Part shown: positions 19,895-29,500 of the stretch, piece by piece
Position numbering within the stretch: the first letter of the stretch is position 1
How the letters are laid out: the number at the start of each line of letters is the position of its first letter
NCBI GenBank assembly: GCA_963780815.1
Contig: CAWADG010000014.1
Location: forward strand, 62,001 to 126,000
Reading direction: 5' to 3'
Length of the DNA: 64,000 bases
DNA from: VRUE01 sp963780815
GTDB lineage: Bacteria > Actinomycetota > Thermoleophilia > Solirubrobacterales > 70-9
Notes under the pieces: model-generated
The model's database searches: none
The model's input: only the letters and a program-made list of their open reading frames with translations
Told to the model about the DNA's origin: nothing
Translations under genes and position numbers: made by a program

Positions 19895-20371
19895 TCAGCC
19901 GACGACCTGGCCGGCTTCGAAGCCGGCTTCGTAGGCGCGTTCGAGCTTGCGCGGCAGCGGCTGGTCTCCGGGGCTGTACTTGGCCGCCGCTTCGAGGCGC
20001 CGGACCAGCTCGGCGTGGATGCCCGCGGTGTCCTTGGCCCCGCGTTCGACGGCTCCGAGCAGGAAGCCCAACTGCAGCGGCGCTGGGCCGCCGGGGTTCG
20101 CCCGCGCCTCGGAGTTGAGCTGGGTCGCCGCCCTCACCATCGCCGCCCCGACGGTGGCCAGGGAGCCCCCCGCCTGGTTCTCGGTCAGGCAGTCGCTTAT
20201 TCGGGTCCCGCCCGGGAGCCTCACCGGTTCGGGCGCGTCGGCGAGCGCCTCGACGTAGGTCTTCGAGCCTTCGAGGCAGGCGACCGGCGTCGCTTCGTCG
20301 GACGTCCCGCAGGCCGCCAGCGATGGGGTGAGCCCGGCCAGGCCGAGGGCGAGGATGGCAAGACGGCGCAT
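19895..20371 (-). CDS. Putative lipoprotein of unknown function
   Basis: A 158-residue protein with a classic lipoprotein signal: charged start MRRLAILALG, hydrophobic core, and lipobox LAAC with the lipidated Cys21. The mature part is Ala/Glu rich with two further cysteines (VACLEG, DCLTENQ) that could form a disulfide. It contains no motif I recognise. It follows the M15-like peptidase on the same strand (35-base gap) and precedes fumC. It is likely anchored on the outer face of the membrane. Confidence 0.7.
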   Translation of the reverse strand: MRRLAILALGLAGLTPSLAACGTSDEATPVACLEGSKTYVEALADAPEPVRLPGGTRISDCLTENQAGGSLATVGAAMVRAATQLNSEARANPGGPAPLQLGFLLGAVERGAKDTAGIHAELVRRLEAAAKYSPGDQPLPRKLERAYEAGFEAGQVVG

Positions 20372-20405
20372 CGGCGCCGAATCCTATGAAGAGCGGAGCC
20401 CCGGC

Positions 20406-21134
20406 TCAGTCTCCGTGTGGGGAGAGGCCGCCCGAGTGGATCGTGGAGATCCCGCCCGGTGGCGGCGGGGGCGCGGCCGGATGGGCATGGCGCTGCGGGC
20501 TCGGGCGCTGGGCGACTCCCTGGAAGCTGACGGGGAAGACTTCGACCCATTCGGCGAGCTCGGAGGGCGGCGCCGGGGCGTGGCTCCAGGAGAGGTGGAG
20601 GTGGTTGCCGCAGCCGTGGCCGGCATCGCCGTCGTACCCGACCCAGCGGAATGGGGCCCGCGGCAGGTTCTGCCGCGGCTCGGCCCAGTGCGCAAGGCGG
20701 GTGATGCCGAGCCAGGTGCTGTCGCAGCGGCCGTCGCCGTTGAGCGGGACGATGTCGACCGCGAGGCCGTTGAGGTGGTCGGAATGCTCGACATGGCAGC
20801 CGCTGCAGCCGACGTGTTCGCCGTCGGGCAGCCTGCCCGAGAAACCGTCGGTGATGTAGATCGGGTAGCGCTGGGCGATCCAGCGCAGGTCGGGGACGAT
20901 CCGGCGGTCGATCATGTCCCCTTCTTCGTGCGGGACCGAGGCCGGGATCGGGACGATCTCCCCGCTGGCGTAGGACAGCCGGGTCGGGATCGGCGTCGCG
21001 CCGGCGGATGCCGTCAGAGATGCCGGGACGACCATGACGGTGAATGCGAGCGCGCAGGCGACCGAGCGTCCATATCTGGTTCTTCGCGAGGGAGCGGCGC
21101 GCGAGCCATTGTTCTCGGTCATGAACCCGGCCAT
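20406..21134 (-). CDS. Secreted M15-like zinc peptidase (D-Ala-D-Ala carboxypeptidase type)
   Basis: A 242-residue exported protein with a signal sequence near residues 22-46. Zinc-site motifs are HSDHLNGLAVDI (His120, Asp127) and GCGNHLHLSW (His180), the SxHxxGxAxD plus HxH pattern of VanY/M15 peptidases. Two cysteine pairs may form disulfides, and a Pro-rich tail ends the protein. It would trim peptidoglycan stem peptides (inference). The DNA for residues about 9-26 (21058-21107) is a copy of the dispersed repeat. An ATG at 21122 is an alternative start. It is divergent from the decarboxylase gene. Confidence 0.75.
   Translation of the reverse strand: MAGFMTENNGSRAAPSRRTRYGRSVACALAFTVMVVPASLTASAGATPIPTRLSYASGEIVPIPASVPHEEGDMIDRRIVPDLRWIAQRYPIYITDGFSGRLPDGEHVGCSGCHVEHSDHLNGLAVDIVPLNGDGRCDSTWLGITRLAHWAEPRQNLPRAPFRWVGYDGDAGHGCGNHLHLSWSHAPAPPSELAEWVEVFPVSFQGVAQRPSPQRHAHPAAPPPPPGGISTIHSGGLSPHGD
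21058..21107 (-). repeat. Dispersed repeat copy R2
   Basis: On the minus strand it contains GCGAAGAACCAGATATGGAC followed by GCTCGGTCGC, matching the repeat core. It lies inside the 5' end of the M15-like peptidase gene, encoding residues before the signal peptide. Confidence 0.7.
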
Positions 21135-21200
21135 CTACCTGCATATCGGGCGGTTCGGGCGGCCCGCTTGAGTCCCGCAATCTCCCTGTAGGGTCTCGCC

Positions 21201-22799
21201 ATGCCCACCGTCCTCGGCGCCAGCTTCGACCTCTTCCGCGCCCACGGGATGACAACGATCTTCGGCAACCCGGGCTCGACCGAGCTGCCCATGCTGGCGT
21301 CGTTTCCATCGGACTTCCGCTACGTCCTCGGCCTTCACGAGGCGGTCGTCGTCGGGATGGCCGACGGCTACGCCCAAGCCTCCGGACAGACCACCGTCGC
21401 CAACCTCCACACCGCCCCCGGGGTCGGCAACGCGATGGGGGCGATCTTCAACGCCCAGGCGAACCACTCGCCGCTGCTGATCACCGCCGGCCAGCAGGTC
21501 CGCGCCCAGATGACCCTCCAGGCCAACCTGACCAACCGCGACGCGATCCGGATGCCGCACCCGTTGGTCAAGTGGGCCTACGAGCCGGCCCGCGCCGAGG
21601 ACGTGCCGCTGGCGCTCGCCCACGGAATCCACCTCGCCTCGATGGCCCCGCGCGGCCCGGTGTTCGTCTCCTTGCCGATGGACGACTGGGGCGCCGAGGT
21701 CGACGACGCCGACGCACGCGAGGTGATCGCCCGCCGCGTCACCGGTCGCGCCGTCGCCGACCCGGAGGCGATCGCCGCGCTCGCCGAGCGCCTCGACGGA
21801 GCCTCGAACCCGGTCCTGGTCGCCGGGCCCGACATCGACGCCAGCGGCGGCTGGGATGCCGCGATCGGCCTCGCCGAGCGCCAGCGGCTGCCGGTCTGGG
21901 CGACGCCCGCCCCCGGCGGAGGCCGGATCGGGTTCCCGGAGAGCCACCCCAACTACCGCGGCGTCCTGCCGCCGGCTATCGGGCCCGTCGCCCAGACCCT
22001 CGAGGGCCACGACCTGATCCTCGTCGCCGGCAGCTCGGTCTTCCCCTACTACCCCTACATCCCCGGGCCGCTGCTGCCCGAGGGGGCGAAGCTGGTCGCG
22101 ATCACGAGCGATCCCGACGAGGCCGCCCGGGCGCCGATGGGCGAGGCGATCGTCGCCGACGTCGGGCTCAGCCTCGCGGCGCTGCTCGAGGCCGTGCCCG
22201 AGTCCTCGCGGCAGGCGCCGGAGCCGAACGAGGGCCCGCAGGAGCTGCCGGCGAGCGACCCGCTCAACTCATCGACCGTGCACTCGGCGCTCGCCGAGGT
22301 CTTCCCCGAGGACGGGATCGTCGTCCTCGAGTCCCCCGCCAGCACCCTCGCGCTCCGCAACCAGCTGCGGCTATCGCGGCCCGGCAGCTACTACTTCAGC
22401 TCCGGCGGCGGCCTCGGCTTCGGCCTAGCGGCCTCGGTCGGGGTCCAGCTCGCCCAACCCGACCGCCCGGTCGTCTGCGTCCTCGGCGAGGGCTCGGCCC
22501 AGTACGCGATCACCGCCTTCTGGAGCGCCGTCGCCTACGAAACCCCGGTCACCTTCCTGGTCATGAACAACGCCGAGTACGCGATCCTCAAGTGGTTCGC
22601 CGACGTCGAGGGCGTGACCGGGGCGCCCGGCCTCGACCTGCCCGAGCTGAACGTCGCCGCGGTCGCCGCCGGGTACGGCGTCAGCACCCGGCGCGCGAGC
22701 GGCCGCGACGAGGTCAGGGAGGCGCTGGAGACCGCCCTCTCCTCCTCGAATCCGGAGCTGGTCGAAGTCCCGGTCGAGCCCGGGATGTCCCTCTTCTAG
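21201..22799 (+). CDS. mdlC: Thiamine-diphosphate enzyme, benzoylformate decarboxylase-like
   Basis: A 532-residue ThDP enzyme. Ser26, Glu47 and His70 fall at the same numbers as the catalytic Ser26, Glu47 and His70 of Pseudomonas putida benzoylformate decarboxylase (FGNPGSTELP, LGLHEAVVV, ANLHTAPGVGN). The cofactor motif GEGSAQYAITAFWSA...NN lies near residue 425. The catalytic His281 region reads VFPYYPYIPG, so the histidine seems replaced by tyrosine, which suggests a different substrate or mechanism detail. It is followed 9 bases later by a 2-hydroxyacid dehydrogenase. Together they could turn a mandelate-like acid into an aldehyde. The gene symbol is by similarity only. Confidence 0.8.
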   Translation: MPTVLGASFDLFRAHGMTTIFGNPGSTELPMLASFPSDFRYVLGLHEAVVVGMADGYAQASGQTTVANLHTAPGVGNAMGAIFNAQANHSPLLITAGQQVRAQMTLQANLTNRDAIRMPHPLVKWAYEPARAEDVPLALAHGIHLASMAPRGPVFVSLPMDDWGAEVDDADAREVIARRVTGRAVADPEAIAALAERLDGASNPVLVAGPDIDASGGWDAAIGLAERQRLPVWATPAPGGGRIGFPESHPNYRGVLPPAIGPVAQTLEGHDLILVAGSSVFPYYPYIPGPLLPEGAKLVAITSDPDEAARAPMGEAIVADVGLSLAALLEAVPESSRQAPEPNEGPQELPASDPLNSSTVHSALAEVFPEDGIVVLESPASTLALRNQLRLSRPGSYYFSSGGGLGFGLAASVGVQLAQPDRPVVCVLGEGSAQYAITAFWSAVAYETPVTFLVMNNAEYAILKWFADVEGVTGAPGLDLPELNVAAVAAGYGVSTRRASGRDEVREALETALSSSNPELVEVPVEPGMSLF

Positions 22800-22807
22800 G
22801 GCCGACG

Positions 22808-25657
22808 ATGGGGCTGCTGGAGCGGAACCTCGCGCCACCCCCCTCGGAGCCCGCCGCCGACCGAGCGCCGGACGAGCTGGCGGCGGGGACCGCGCAGCCG
22901 CTGCGCGGTGAGCTCGAGGCGCTGCTCGGCGCCGACCGCGTCCTCGCCCGGGCCAGCGACATCGTCCGCTACGCCTCCGACGCCAGCCCCTACCGGTTGC
23001 TGCCGCGGACGGTGGTGATGGCGCACGACGCCGGCGACGTCTCGAGGGTTCTCGAGTACGGGCGCCGGACCGGGATCCCGGTCGTCTTCCGGTCCGGCGG
23101 AACCAGCCTCAACGGCCAGGGCCAGACCGACGGGATCCTCGTCGACGTCCGCCGCCACTTCGCCGGCGTCGCGGTCGAGGAGGGGGGAGCGCGCGCGCGG
23201 GTCGGCCCGGGGACGATCCTCGGCCACGCCAACCGGGTCCTCGCCCCCAACGGGCGCAAACTCGGCCCTGACCCCGCCAGCACCGACATCGCGACCGTCG
23301 GCGGGGTGATCGCCAACAACTCGGGCGGGATGCGCTGCGGCGTCGTCCACGACTCCTACTCGACCGTCCGCTCGCTGACCTTCGTACTCCCGTCGGGGAC
23401 GACGATCGACACCGCGGCGGAGGGGGCGGCCGAGAGGTTCGCCGCCGCCGAGCCCGATCTCGCCGCCGGCCTCGGCGCGATCCGCGACGAGATCCGGGCC
23501 GATGCCGAGCTCAGCGACCGAATCCGCCGCAAGTTCGCGATCAAGAACACGACCGGGTACCGGCTCTGCGCCTTCCTCGACGCCGACGAGCCGCTCGAGA
23601 TCTTCCGCCGTCTCCTCGTCGGCTCCGAGGGCACGCTGGCGTTCGTCGCCGAGGCGGTCTTCGAGACCGTGCCGCTGCCGGCGCGGACAACGACGGCCTG
23701 GATCCACTTCCCGGGGATCGACGAGGCGATCGCCCCGGTCCGCGACCTCGTCGAGAGCGGCGCCACCGCGGTCGAGCTGATGGTCGCCCCGGCCCTGATC
23801 ACCGCCGCCTGGAACATGGTCGGCGCTCCCGAGGAATGGAAGGAGCTGCCACCGGAGTCGGCGGTCCTTCTGGTCGAGTACGGCGCCGCGAGCGACGCCG
23901 AGCTCGACCCCCAGGTCGCCCGGGCCGGGGCGATCCTCTCCTCCCACACGACGATCCGGCCGATCGAGTTCAGTCGCGACCCGGAGGAGGTCGAGCTCGC
24001 CTGGCGGGTCCGCGAGGGCCTCCACGGCCTGATCGGACGGCTGCGCCTTCCCGGCACCGCCCTGATCGTCGAGGACGTCTGCGTCCCCCCGGAGCGGATC
24101 GCCGAGGGGGCTCAGGACCTCCAGGCCCTGCTCGGCGAGCACGGCTTCCTCCCCGGCGTCGCCGGCCACGCCTCGGCGGGGAACCTTCACTTCATGCTCA
24201 CCCCCGACTTCGCGAAGCAGGAGGACCTTGACCGCTACGAGGCGTTCATGGCGAAGCTGGTCGAGCTGGTCGTCGGCAAGTACGACGGCTCGCTCAAGGC
24301 CGAGCATGGCACCGGGATCAACATGGCTCCCTACGTCGAGCGCGAGTGGGGCGAGAAGGCAACCGAGCTGATGTGGCGGGTGAAGCAACTCGCCGACCCC
24401 GATGGCGTCCTCGCCCCCGGGGTCGTCCTCAACCGCGACCCCGGCGCCCACCTCCGCAACCTGAAGACGACACCGCAGATCGAGGAATCGGCGAGCGCCT
24501 GCGTCGAGTGCGGGTTCTGCGAGCCGGTCTGCCCGAGCCGAAATCTGACGACGACGCCGCGGCAGAGGATCGTGCTGCGGCGCGAGATGGCCCGCCAGCC
24601 CGCCGGCTCGCCGCTGCAGAGGGCGCTGTTGGAGGAGTCCGAGTACGACACGCTCGACACCTGCGCCGCCGATGGCTCCTGCCAGCTCGCCTGCCCGCTC
24701 GGCATCGACACCGGGAGGCTGGTGAAGGACCTGCGCGGGGAGCGCCACACCGAAAGGGCGGAATCGCTGGCCCTCGCCGCGGCTAAGCGGTGGTCGGCGG
24801 TCGAAACGACGAGTCGGGCCGGGCTGCGGGCTGGAGGGCCGATCGCCCGCCGAACCGGTCGCGGTCGCGGGCTTCCCGGACCGGCGCCGGCGGGCCTGCC
24901 GGAGACGGGCCGCGAGGGAGCCGCCGCCGTCTACATACCGTCCTGCACGAACCGGATCTTCGGCCGCGGCAGCGCCGGCATGAGCCTGCCCGAGGCTCTG
25001 GTCGCGGTCTCGGCCCGGGCCGGGCTCCCGGTCTGGATCCCGCCCGAGGTCGAGGGAACCTGCTGCGGCCTTCCCTGGAGCTCGAAAGGCTTCCGCGAGG
25101 CGCACCGCCGGAAGGCGAACGACCTCGCCGAGCGCCTCTGGGATTGGAGCGGGGAGGGGAAGCTGCCGGTCGTGATCGATGCCGCTTCCTGCACCCAGGC
25201 TGTGGCGGTCCCGGGCGACGGGGTCCTCGACGAGGAGAACGGGGGGCGGCTCGGGGGGCTCGAGATCGTCGACTCGGTCGCCTGGGCCCATGACCGCCTC
25301 CTGCCCGAGCTCGAGGTCACGCGCAGGGTCGGCTCAGCCACCGTGCACCCGACCTGCGCCACCCGGCTGATGGGCCTCGCCCCGCGCCTTCGCGCTCTCG
25401 CCGGTGCCCTTGCCGACGACGTTTTCGTCGCCCCCTCGGCGACCTGCTGCGGGTTCGCCGGCGATCGCGGAATCTCGCATCCCGAGCTGACCGCGGCGGC
25501 GACGGCCGACCAGGCCTCCGAGCTCGCCGGCCGGTCCTTCGACGCCCACCTCAGCAGCAACCGCACCTGCGAGATCGCGCTGGGCCGGGCGACCGCCGCC
25601 GAGTACGAGTCGTTCGTCTTCCTGCTCGAGGAGCTGACTCGCCGAACGAACGGCTAG
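22808..25657 (+). CDS. FAD-linked D-2-hydroxyacid dehydrogenase fused to Fe-S/CCG domains
   Basis: A 949-residue fusion. Residues about 40-560 are an FAD-binding oxidase of the GlcD/Dld type (FRSGGTSLNGQGQTDG, GVIANNSGGMRCG, C-terminal GINMAPYV). Two 4Fe-4S motifs follow (CVECGFCEPVC near 568, CAADGSCQLAC near 619). A CCG heterodisulfide-reductase-like domain ends the protein (GTCCGLPW near 751, ATCCGFAGD near 878). Such single-chain enzymes oxidise D-lactate, D-2-hydroxyglutarate or similar acids and pass electrons to the respiratory chain. It starts 9 bases after the decarboxylase stop, so the two are probably one operon. It shares its last four bases (CTAG) with the stop of the convergent SDR gene. 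Confidence 0.88.
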   Translation: MGLLERNLAPPPSEPAADRAPDELAAGTAQPLRGELEALLGADRVLARASDIVRYASDASPYRLLPRTVVMAHDAGDVSRVLEYGRRTGIPVVFRSGGTSLNGQGQTDGILVDVRRHFAGVAVEEGGARARVGPGTILGHANRVLAPNGRKLGPDPASTDIATVGGVIANNSGGMRCGVVHDSYSTVRSLTFVLPSGTTIDTAAEGAAERFAAAEPDLAAGLGAIRDEIRADAELSDRIRRKFAIKNTTGYRLCAFLDADEPLEIFRRLLVGSEGTLAFVAEAVFETVPLPARTTTAWIHFPGIDEAIAPVRDLVESGATAVELMVAPALITAAWNMVGAPEEWKELPPESAVLLVEYGAASDAELDPQVARAGAILSSHTTIRPIEFSRDPEEVELAWRVREGLHGLIGRLRLPGTALIVEDVCVPPERIAEGAQDLQALLGEHGFLPGVAGHASAGNLHFMLTPDFAKQEDLDRYEAFMAKLVELVVGKYDGSLKAEHGTGINMAPYVEREWGEKATELMWRVKQLADPDGVLAPGVVLNRDPGAHLRNLKTTPQIEESASACVECGFCEPVCPSRNLTTTPRQRIVLRREMARQPAGSPLQRALLEESEYDTLDTCAADGSCQLACPLGIDTGRLVKDLRGERHTERAESLALAAAKRWSAVETTSRAGLRAGGPIARRTGRGRGLPGPAPAGLPETGREGAAAVYIPSCTNRIFGRGSAGMSLPEALVAVSARAGLPVWIPPEVEGTCCGLPWSSKGFREAHRRKANDLAERLWDWSGEGKLPVVIDAASCTQAVAVPGDGVLDEENGGRLGGLEIVDSVAWAHDRLLPELEVTRRVGSATVHPTCATRLMGLAPRLRALAGALADDVFVAPSATCCGFAGDRGISHPELTAAATADQASELAGRSFDAHLSSNRTCEIALGRATAAEYESFVFLLEELTRRTNG

Positions 25658-26529
25658 CGGCGGGCGGCCTCGACCGCGGCGGCCCCTCGCTCATCGGCCG
25701 CCGACTCGATGTCGCGGGTGATCGAGGTCGGGTCCTCGTGGCGCCCGAGTCGGCTGTCGAGGAGCGGGTTGAGGATGCCGCGGAAGGCCGAGACGTACCG
25801 CCACCAGCGCGGGGCGAAGATCCGCGGCGATCTCTCTTCGATTCCGCGCACGACCGCCGCGGCCGCCTCGGCCGGCTCGATCCGGCGTTTCATGAACGCC
25901 GGGAGCTGGTTCTGGAGGCGGTCGAAATGTTGCTGCTCGGCTGCGTCCTGGACCATCCGCGTATCGACCCAGCCGAAATAGGCGACGCTAGCGCTCGACC
26001 CGAGCGGCGTCAGCTCCGCCCGCAGCGAGCGGCCGAGGGACTCAACCCCGGCCTTGGCAGCGGCGTAGGGGCTGTTGAGGAAGCCGTTGACGAACGCGTA
26101 GACCGAGGAGACGAGGACGACGTGGCCCTGCCGCTCGACGATCTGCGGCAGCGCCGCGCGCGCGGTGCGCCAGACGCCGAGCATGTCGACCTCGAAGACG
26201 CGTTCCCATTCCTCGCCGGCCATCCCGCGCCCCGTCGCCAGCTTCTGCGGCGCGATTCCGGCGTTGGCGACGACGATGTCGAGGCCGCCGAACCGCTCGA
26301 CGGTCTCGGCGACGGCGCTCCTCATCGCCCCCTCGTCGGTGACGTCGGCGCCGATCCCGATCGCCCGCTCGCCGATCCGCTCGGCCGCCTCGCGCGCCTG
26401 CTCGGGGTCGAGGTCGACGACGGCGACGGAGGCGCCGCGCATCTGCAGCTGGCGCGCGGTCTCGTAGCCGATCCCGCGCGCCGCGCCGGTGACCAGAGCC
26501 ACCTTGCCGTTGGGGTCGAAGGCCAGCAT
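25654..26529 (-). CDS. Short-chain dehydrogenase/reductase
   Basis: A 291-residue classical SDR. The NAD(P)-binding motif is TGAARGIG near residue 15, the NAG motif is VVANAGIAP, and the catalytic Ser-Tyr-Lys appear in SSVYAFVNGFLNSPYAAAKAG. The C-terminal extension of about 40 residues is hydrophilic. An acidic residue after beta-2 (VVDLDPE) suggests a preference for NAD. The substrate is not predictable. Only 38 bases separate its start from ileS on the other strand, so the two share a short divergent promoter region. Confidence 0.88.
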   Translation of the reverse strand: MLAFDPNGKVALVTGAARGIGYETARQLQMRGASVAVVDLDPEQAREAAERIGERAIGIGADVTDEGAMRSAVAETVERFGGLDIVVANAGIAPQKLATGRGMAGEEWERVFEVDMLGVWRTARAALPQIVERQGHVVLVSSVYAFVNGFLNSPYAAAKAGVESLGRSLRAELTPLGSSASVAYFGWVDTRMVQDAAEQQHFDRLQNQLPAFMKRRIEPAEAAAAVVRGIEERSPRIFAPRWWRYVSAFRGILNPLLDSRLGRHEDPTSITRDIESAADERGAAAVEAARR

Positions 26530-26567
26530 GCGGCGCGCAGCCTACCCGCTCCTAGAATCAGGCTCCG

Positions 26568-29500
26568 ATGAGCGAGCACAGCGCTGGGTTCCGGCCGGTC
26601 GACCCGAGGCAGTCATTCCCCGAGCTCGAGGAGCGGATCCTCGCGCGCTGGGCCGAGCGCGACGTCTTCCACCGCTCGCTGGCCAACCGCGAGGGAGCCG
26701 AGGTCTGGAGCTTCTACGAGGGTCCGCCGACCGCCAACGGCCGGCCCGGCTCCCACCATGTCCTCGCCCGCGTCTTCAAGGACATCTACCCCCGCTATCG
26801 CGCGATGCGCGGCTATCGGGTCCCGCGCAAGGCCGGCTGGGACTGCCACGGGCTCCCGGTCGAGCTCGAGGTCGAAAAGGAGCTCGGGATCGAATCCAAG
26901 CAGGAGGTCGAGGAATACGGGATCGCCGAGTTCAACCAGCGCTGCCGCGAATCGGTCTTCGAGTACGTCGAGGAGTGGAACCGGCTGACCGAGCGGATCG
27001 GGTTCTGGATCGATCTCGACGACCCCTATGTGACCCTCGATGACCCCTACATCGAGTCGGTCTGGTGGTCGCTTCGCAAGCTCTGGGACGCGGACGTCCT
27101 CTACGAGGGCCATAAGGTCGTTCCCTACTGCCCGCGCTGCGGGACGGCGCTCTCCTCGCACGAGGTCGCGCTCGGCTACGAGGACGTCGAGGACCCCAGC
27201 GTGTACGTGAAGTTTCCGGTCACCGGTGTTCCGGCGAACGACGAGATCCCGGAGTCCCCGGTCGAGCTCGGCGACAACCTGCTGATCTGGACGACGACCC
27301 CGTGGACGCTGATCTCCAACGCGGCGGTCGCCGCCGGCCCCGAGATCGAGTACGTCCGCGCCCGGCTCGACGGCGAGGTCCTGGTCCTGGCCCGCGACCT
27401 GGTCGAGCGGGTCCTTGGCGAAGACGCCGAGGTGATCGGCCACTTCCCGGGCTCCGCCCTCGCCGGCGTCGTCTACGAGCCGCCGTTCTCCTACGTCACC
27501 GACTTCGGGCCGCGCGGCCACACGGTGCTCGAGGCCGACTTCGTCACCGTCGAAGACGGCACCGGGCTCGTCCACACCGCGATCGCCTTCGGCGAGGACG
27601 ACTTCCAGCTCGGCGAGCGCTACGGGATCAAGCTCCAGAACCCCGTCCTTCCCGACGGGACGTTCGAGGACCGTGTCACCGAGTTCGCCGGGAGGTTCGT
27701 CAAGGATGCCGACCCCGACATCGTCGCCGCGCTGGAGCGATCGGGCCGGCTGCTGCGCTCCGAGGTCTACGAGCACGCATATCCCCACTGCTGGCGATGC
27801 GGCACCCCGCTCCTCTACTACGCGAAGGCGAGCTGGTACGTCGCCACCTCGCAGCGGCGCGACGGGCTGCTCGCCAACAACGAGCAGATCGGGTGGCACC
27901 CCGAGCACATCAAGCACGGCCGGTTCGGAAAATGGCTCGAGAACAACGTCGACTGGGCGCTCTCGCGCGACCGCTACTGGGGAACGCCGCTGCCGATCTG
28001 GGAGTGCGGTGGCGAGGGCTGCGAGGAGCGCGCCTGCATCGGCTCGGTCGCCGAGCTGCGCGAGCGCGCGATCGGGGAGGTTCCCGACGACCTCCACCGT
28101 CCCTACATCGACGAGGTCGCCCTGCGCTGCCGGAGCTGCGGGGGCGAGATGCGCCGGGTCGAGTCGGTGATCGACACCTGGTACGACAGCGGCGCGATGC
28201 CGTTCGCCCAGTTCCACTACCCGTTCGAGAACGAGGAGCAGTTCGAGGAGCGTTTCCCCGCCGACTTCATCTGCGAGGCGATCGACCAGACCCGCGGCTG
28301 GTTCTACACGCTACTGGCGGAGTCGACCCTCCTCTTCGACACCTCCAGCTACCGCAACTGCGTCTGCCTCGGGCTGATCCTCGATCCCGAGGGCCAGAAG
28401 ATGTCGAAGAGCCGCGGCAACGTCGTCGAGCCCTGGGACGTGATCTCGGCCTACGGCGCAGACGCCTTCCGCTGGTACTACCTGACCTCGCAGCAGCCCT
28501 GGTCCGGCTACCGCTTCTCGCTCGAGACCGTCGGCGAATCGGTCCGTCAGTTCCTCCTGACGCTCTGGAACACCTACTCGTTCTGGGTGCTGTACGCGAA
28601 TGCCGAGGGGCTGACGCCCTCGGCATTCGCTGGAATATTCCGCCGCCTCCTCGCTCTCGCTCGGCCGCGAGGAAACAGATATGGACGCGGCCTCGGTTCC
28701 GCGTCCGGGGGCGGCGGGTGGGGACTTGGATGCGAGTGGGGACCTGGATCGGTGGGCGCTGTCGAGGTTGCAGGGGGTGATCGCCCGGGTGACCGAGCGG
28801 ATGGACGAGTTCGACTGCACGGCGGCGGGGCGCGAGATCGCGGCCTTCGTCGAGGAGCTCTCGAACTGGTACGTGCGGCTTTCGCGCCGGCGGTTCTGGG
28901 ACGGGGATCGGGCCGCGTTCGCGACGCTCCGCCACTGCCTGCTGGAGATCGCCAAGCTGCTGGCGCCGTTCACCCCGTTTCTCGCCGACGAGATCTACTG
29001 CAACCTTGGCGCGGGCGCGGCCGAGGACTTCCCCGAGGGCCTGGACTCGGTCCACCTCTGCGACTTCCCCGCGCCGATCCCGGCGCTGAGCGACCCCCGC
29101 CTCGAGTCGGCGATGGAGGCGGTCCGGCTCACCATCGAGCTCGGCCGCGCCGCCCGGGCCCAGGCGAAGGTGAAGGTGCGCCAGCCCCTGCGCCGCGCGG
29201 TTATCGTCGCCAACGACGCCGAGCGCGAGGCGATCTCCGCCCGGGCCGACCTGGTCCGGGCCGAGCTCAACGTCAAGGAGCTCGACTTCGTCTCCGAGGA
29301 GGCGGACCTGGTCAGCTACTCGGTCAAGCCCAACTACCGCTCGCTCGGCCCCCGGTTCGGGAAGCGGATGCCGCAGGTCGCAGCCGCGATCGAGGCGCTC
29401 GACCCGGCCCATGTCGCCGACGTGATGTCGGCGGGGGGCGAGATCGGGATCAACATCGACGGCGACGACCACACGATCGGCGCCGAAGAGGTGACCCTCG

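Noticed and set aside
21572..22807. Upstream extension of the FAD/Fe-S dehydrogenase frame through the decarboxylase gene
   Set aside because: The extension is an Arg/Pro/Gly-rich out-of-frame reading of the decarboxylase. The enzyme motifs begin only after the ATG at 22808.
26530..26567. T-box leader for ileS
   Set aside because: The gap to the divergent SDR start is only 38 bases, and no T-box consensus is present.
28596..28716. Insertion sequence in ileS
   Set aside because: There is no transposase or terminal inverted repeat pair of IS type. The segment is only about 70-120 bases, so it is treated as a short dispersed repeat.
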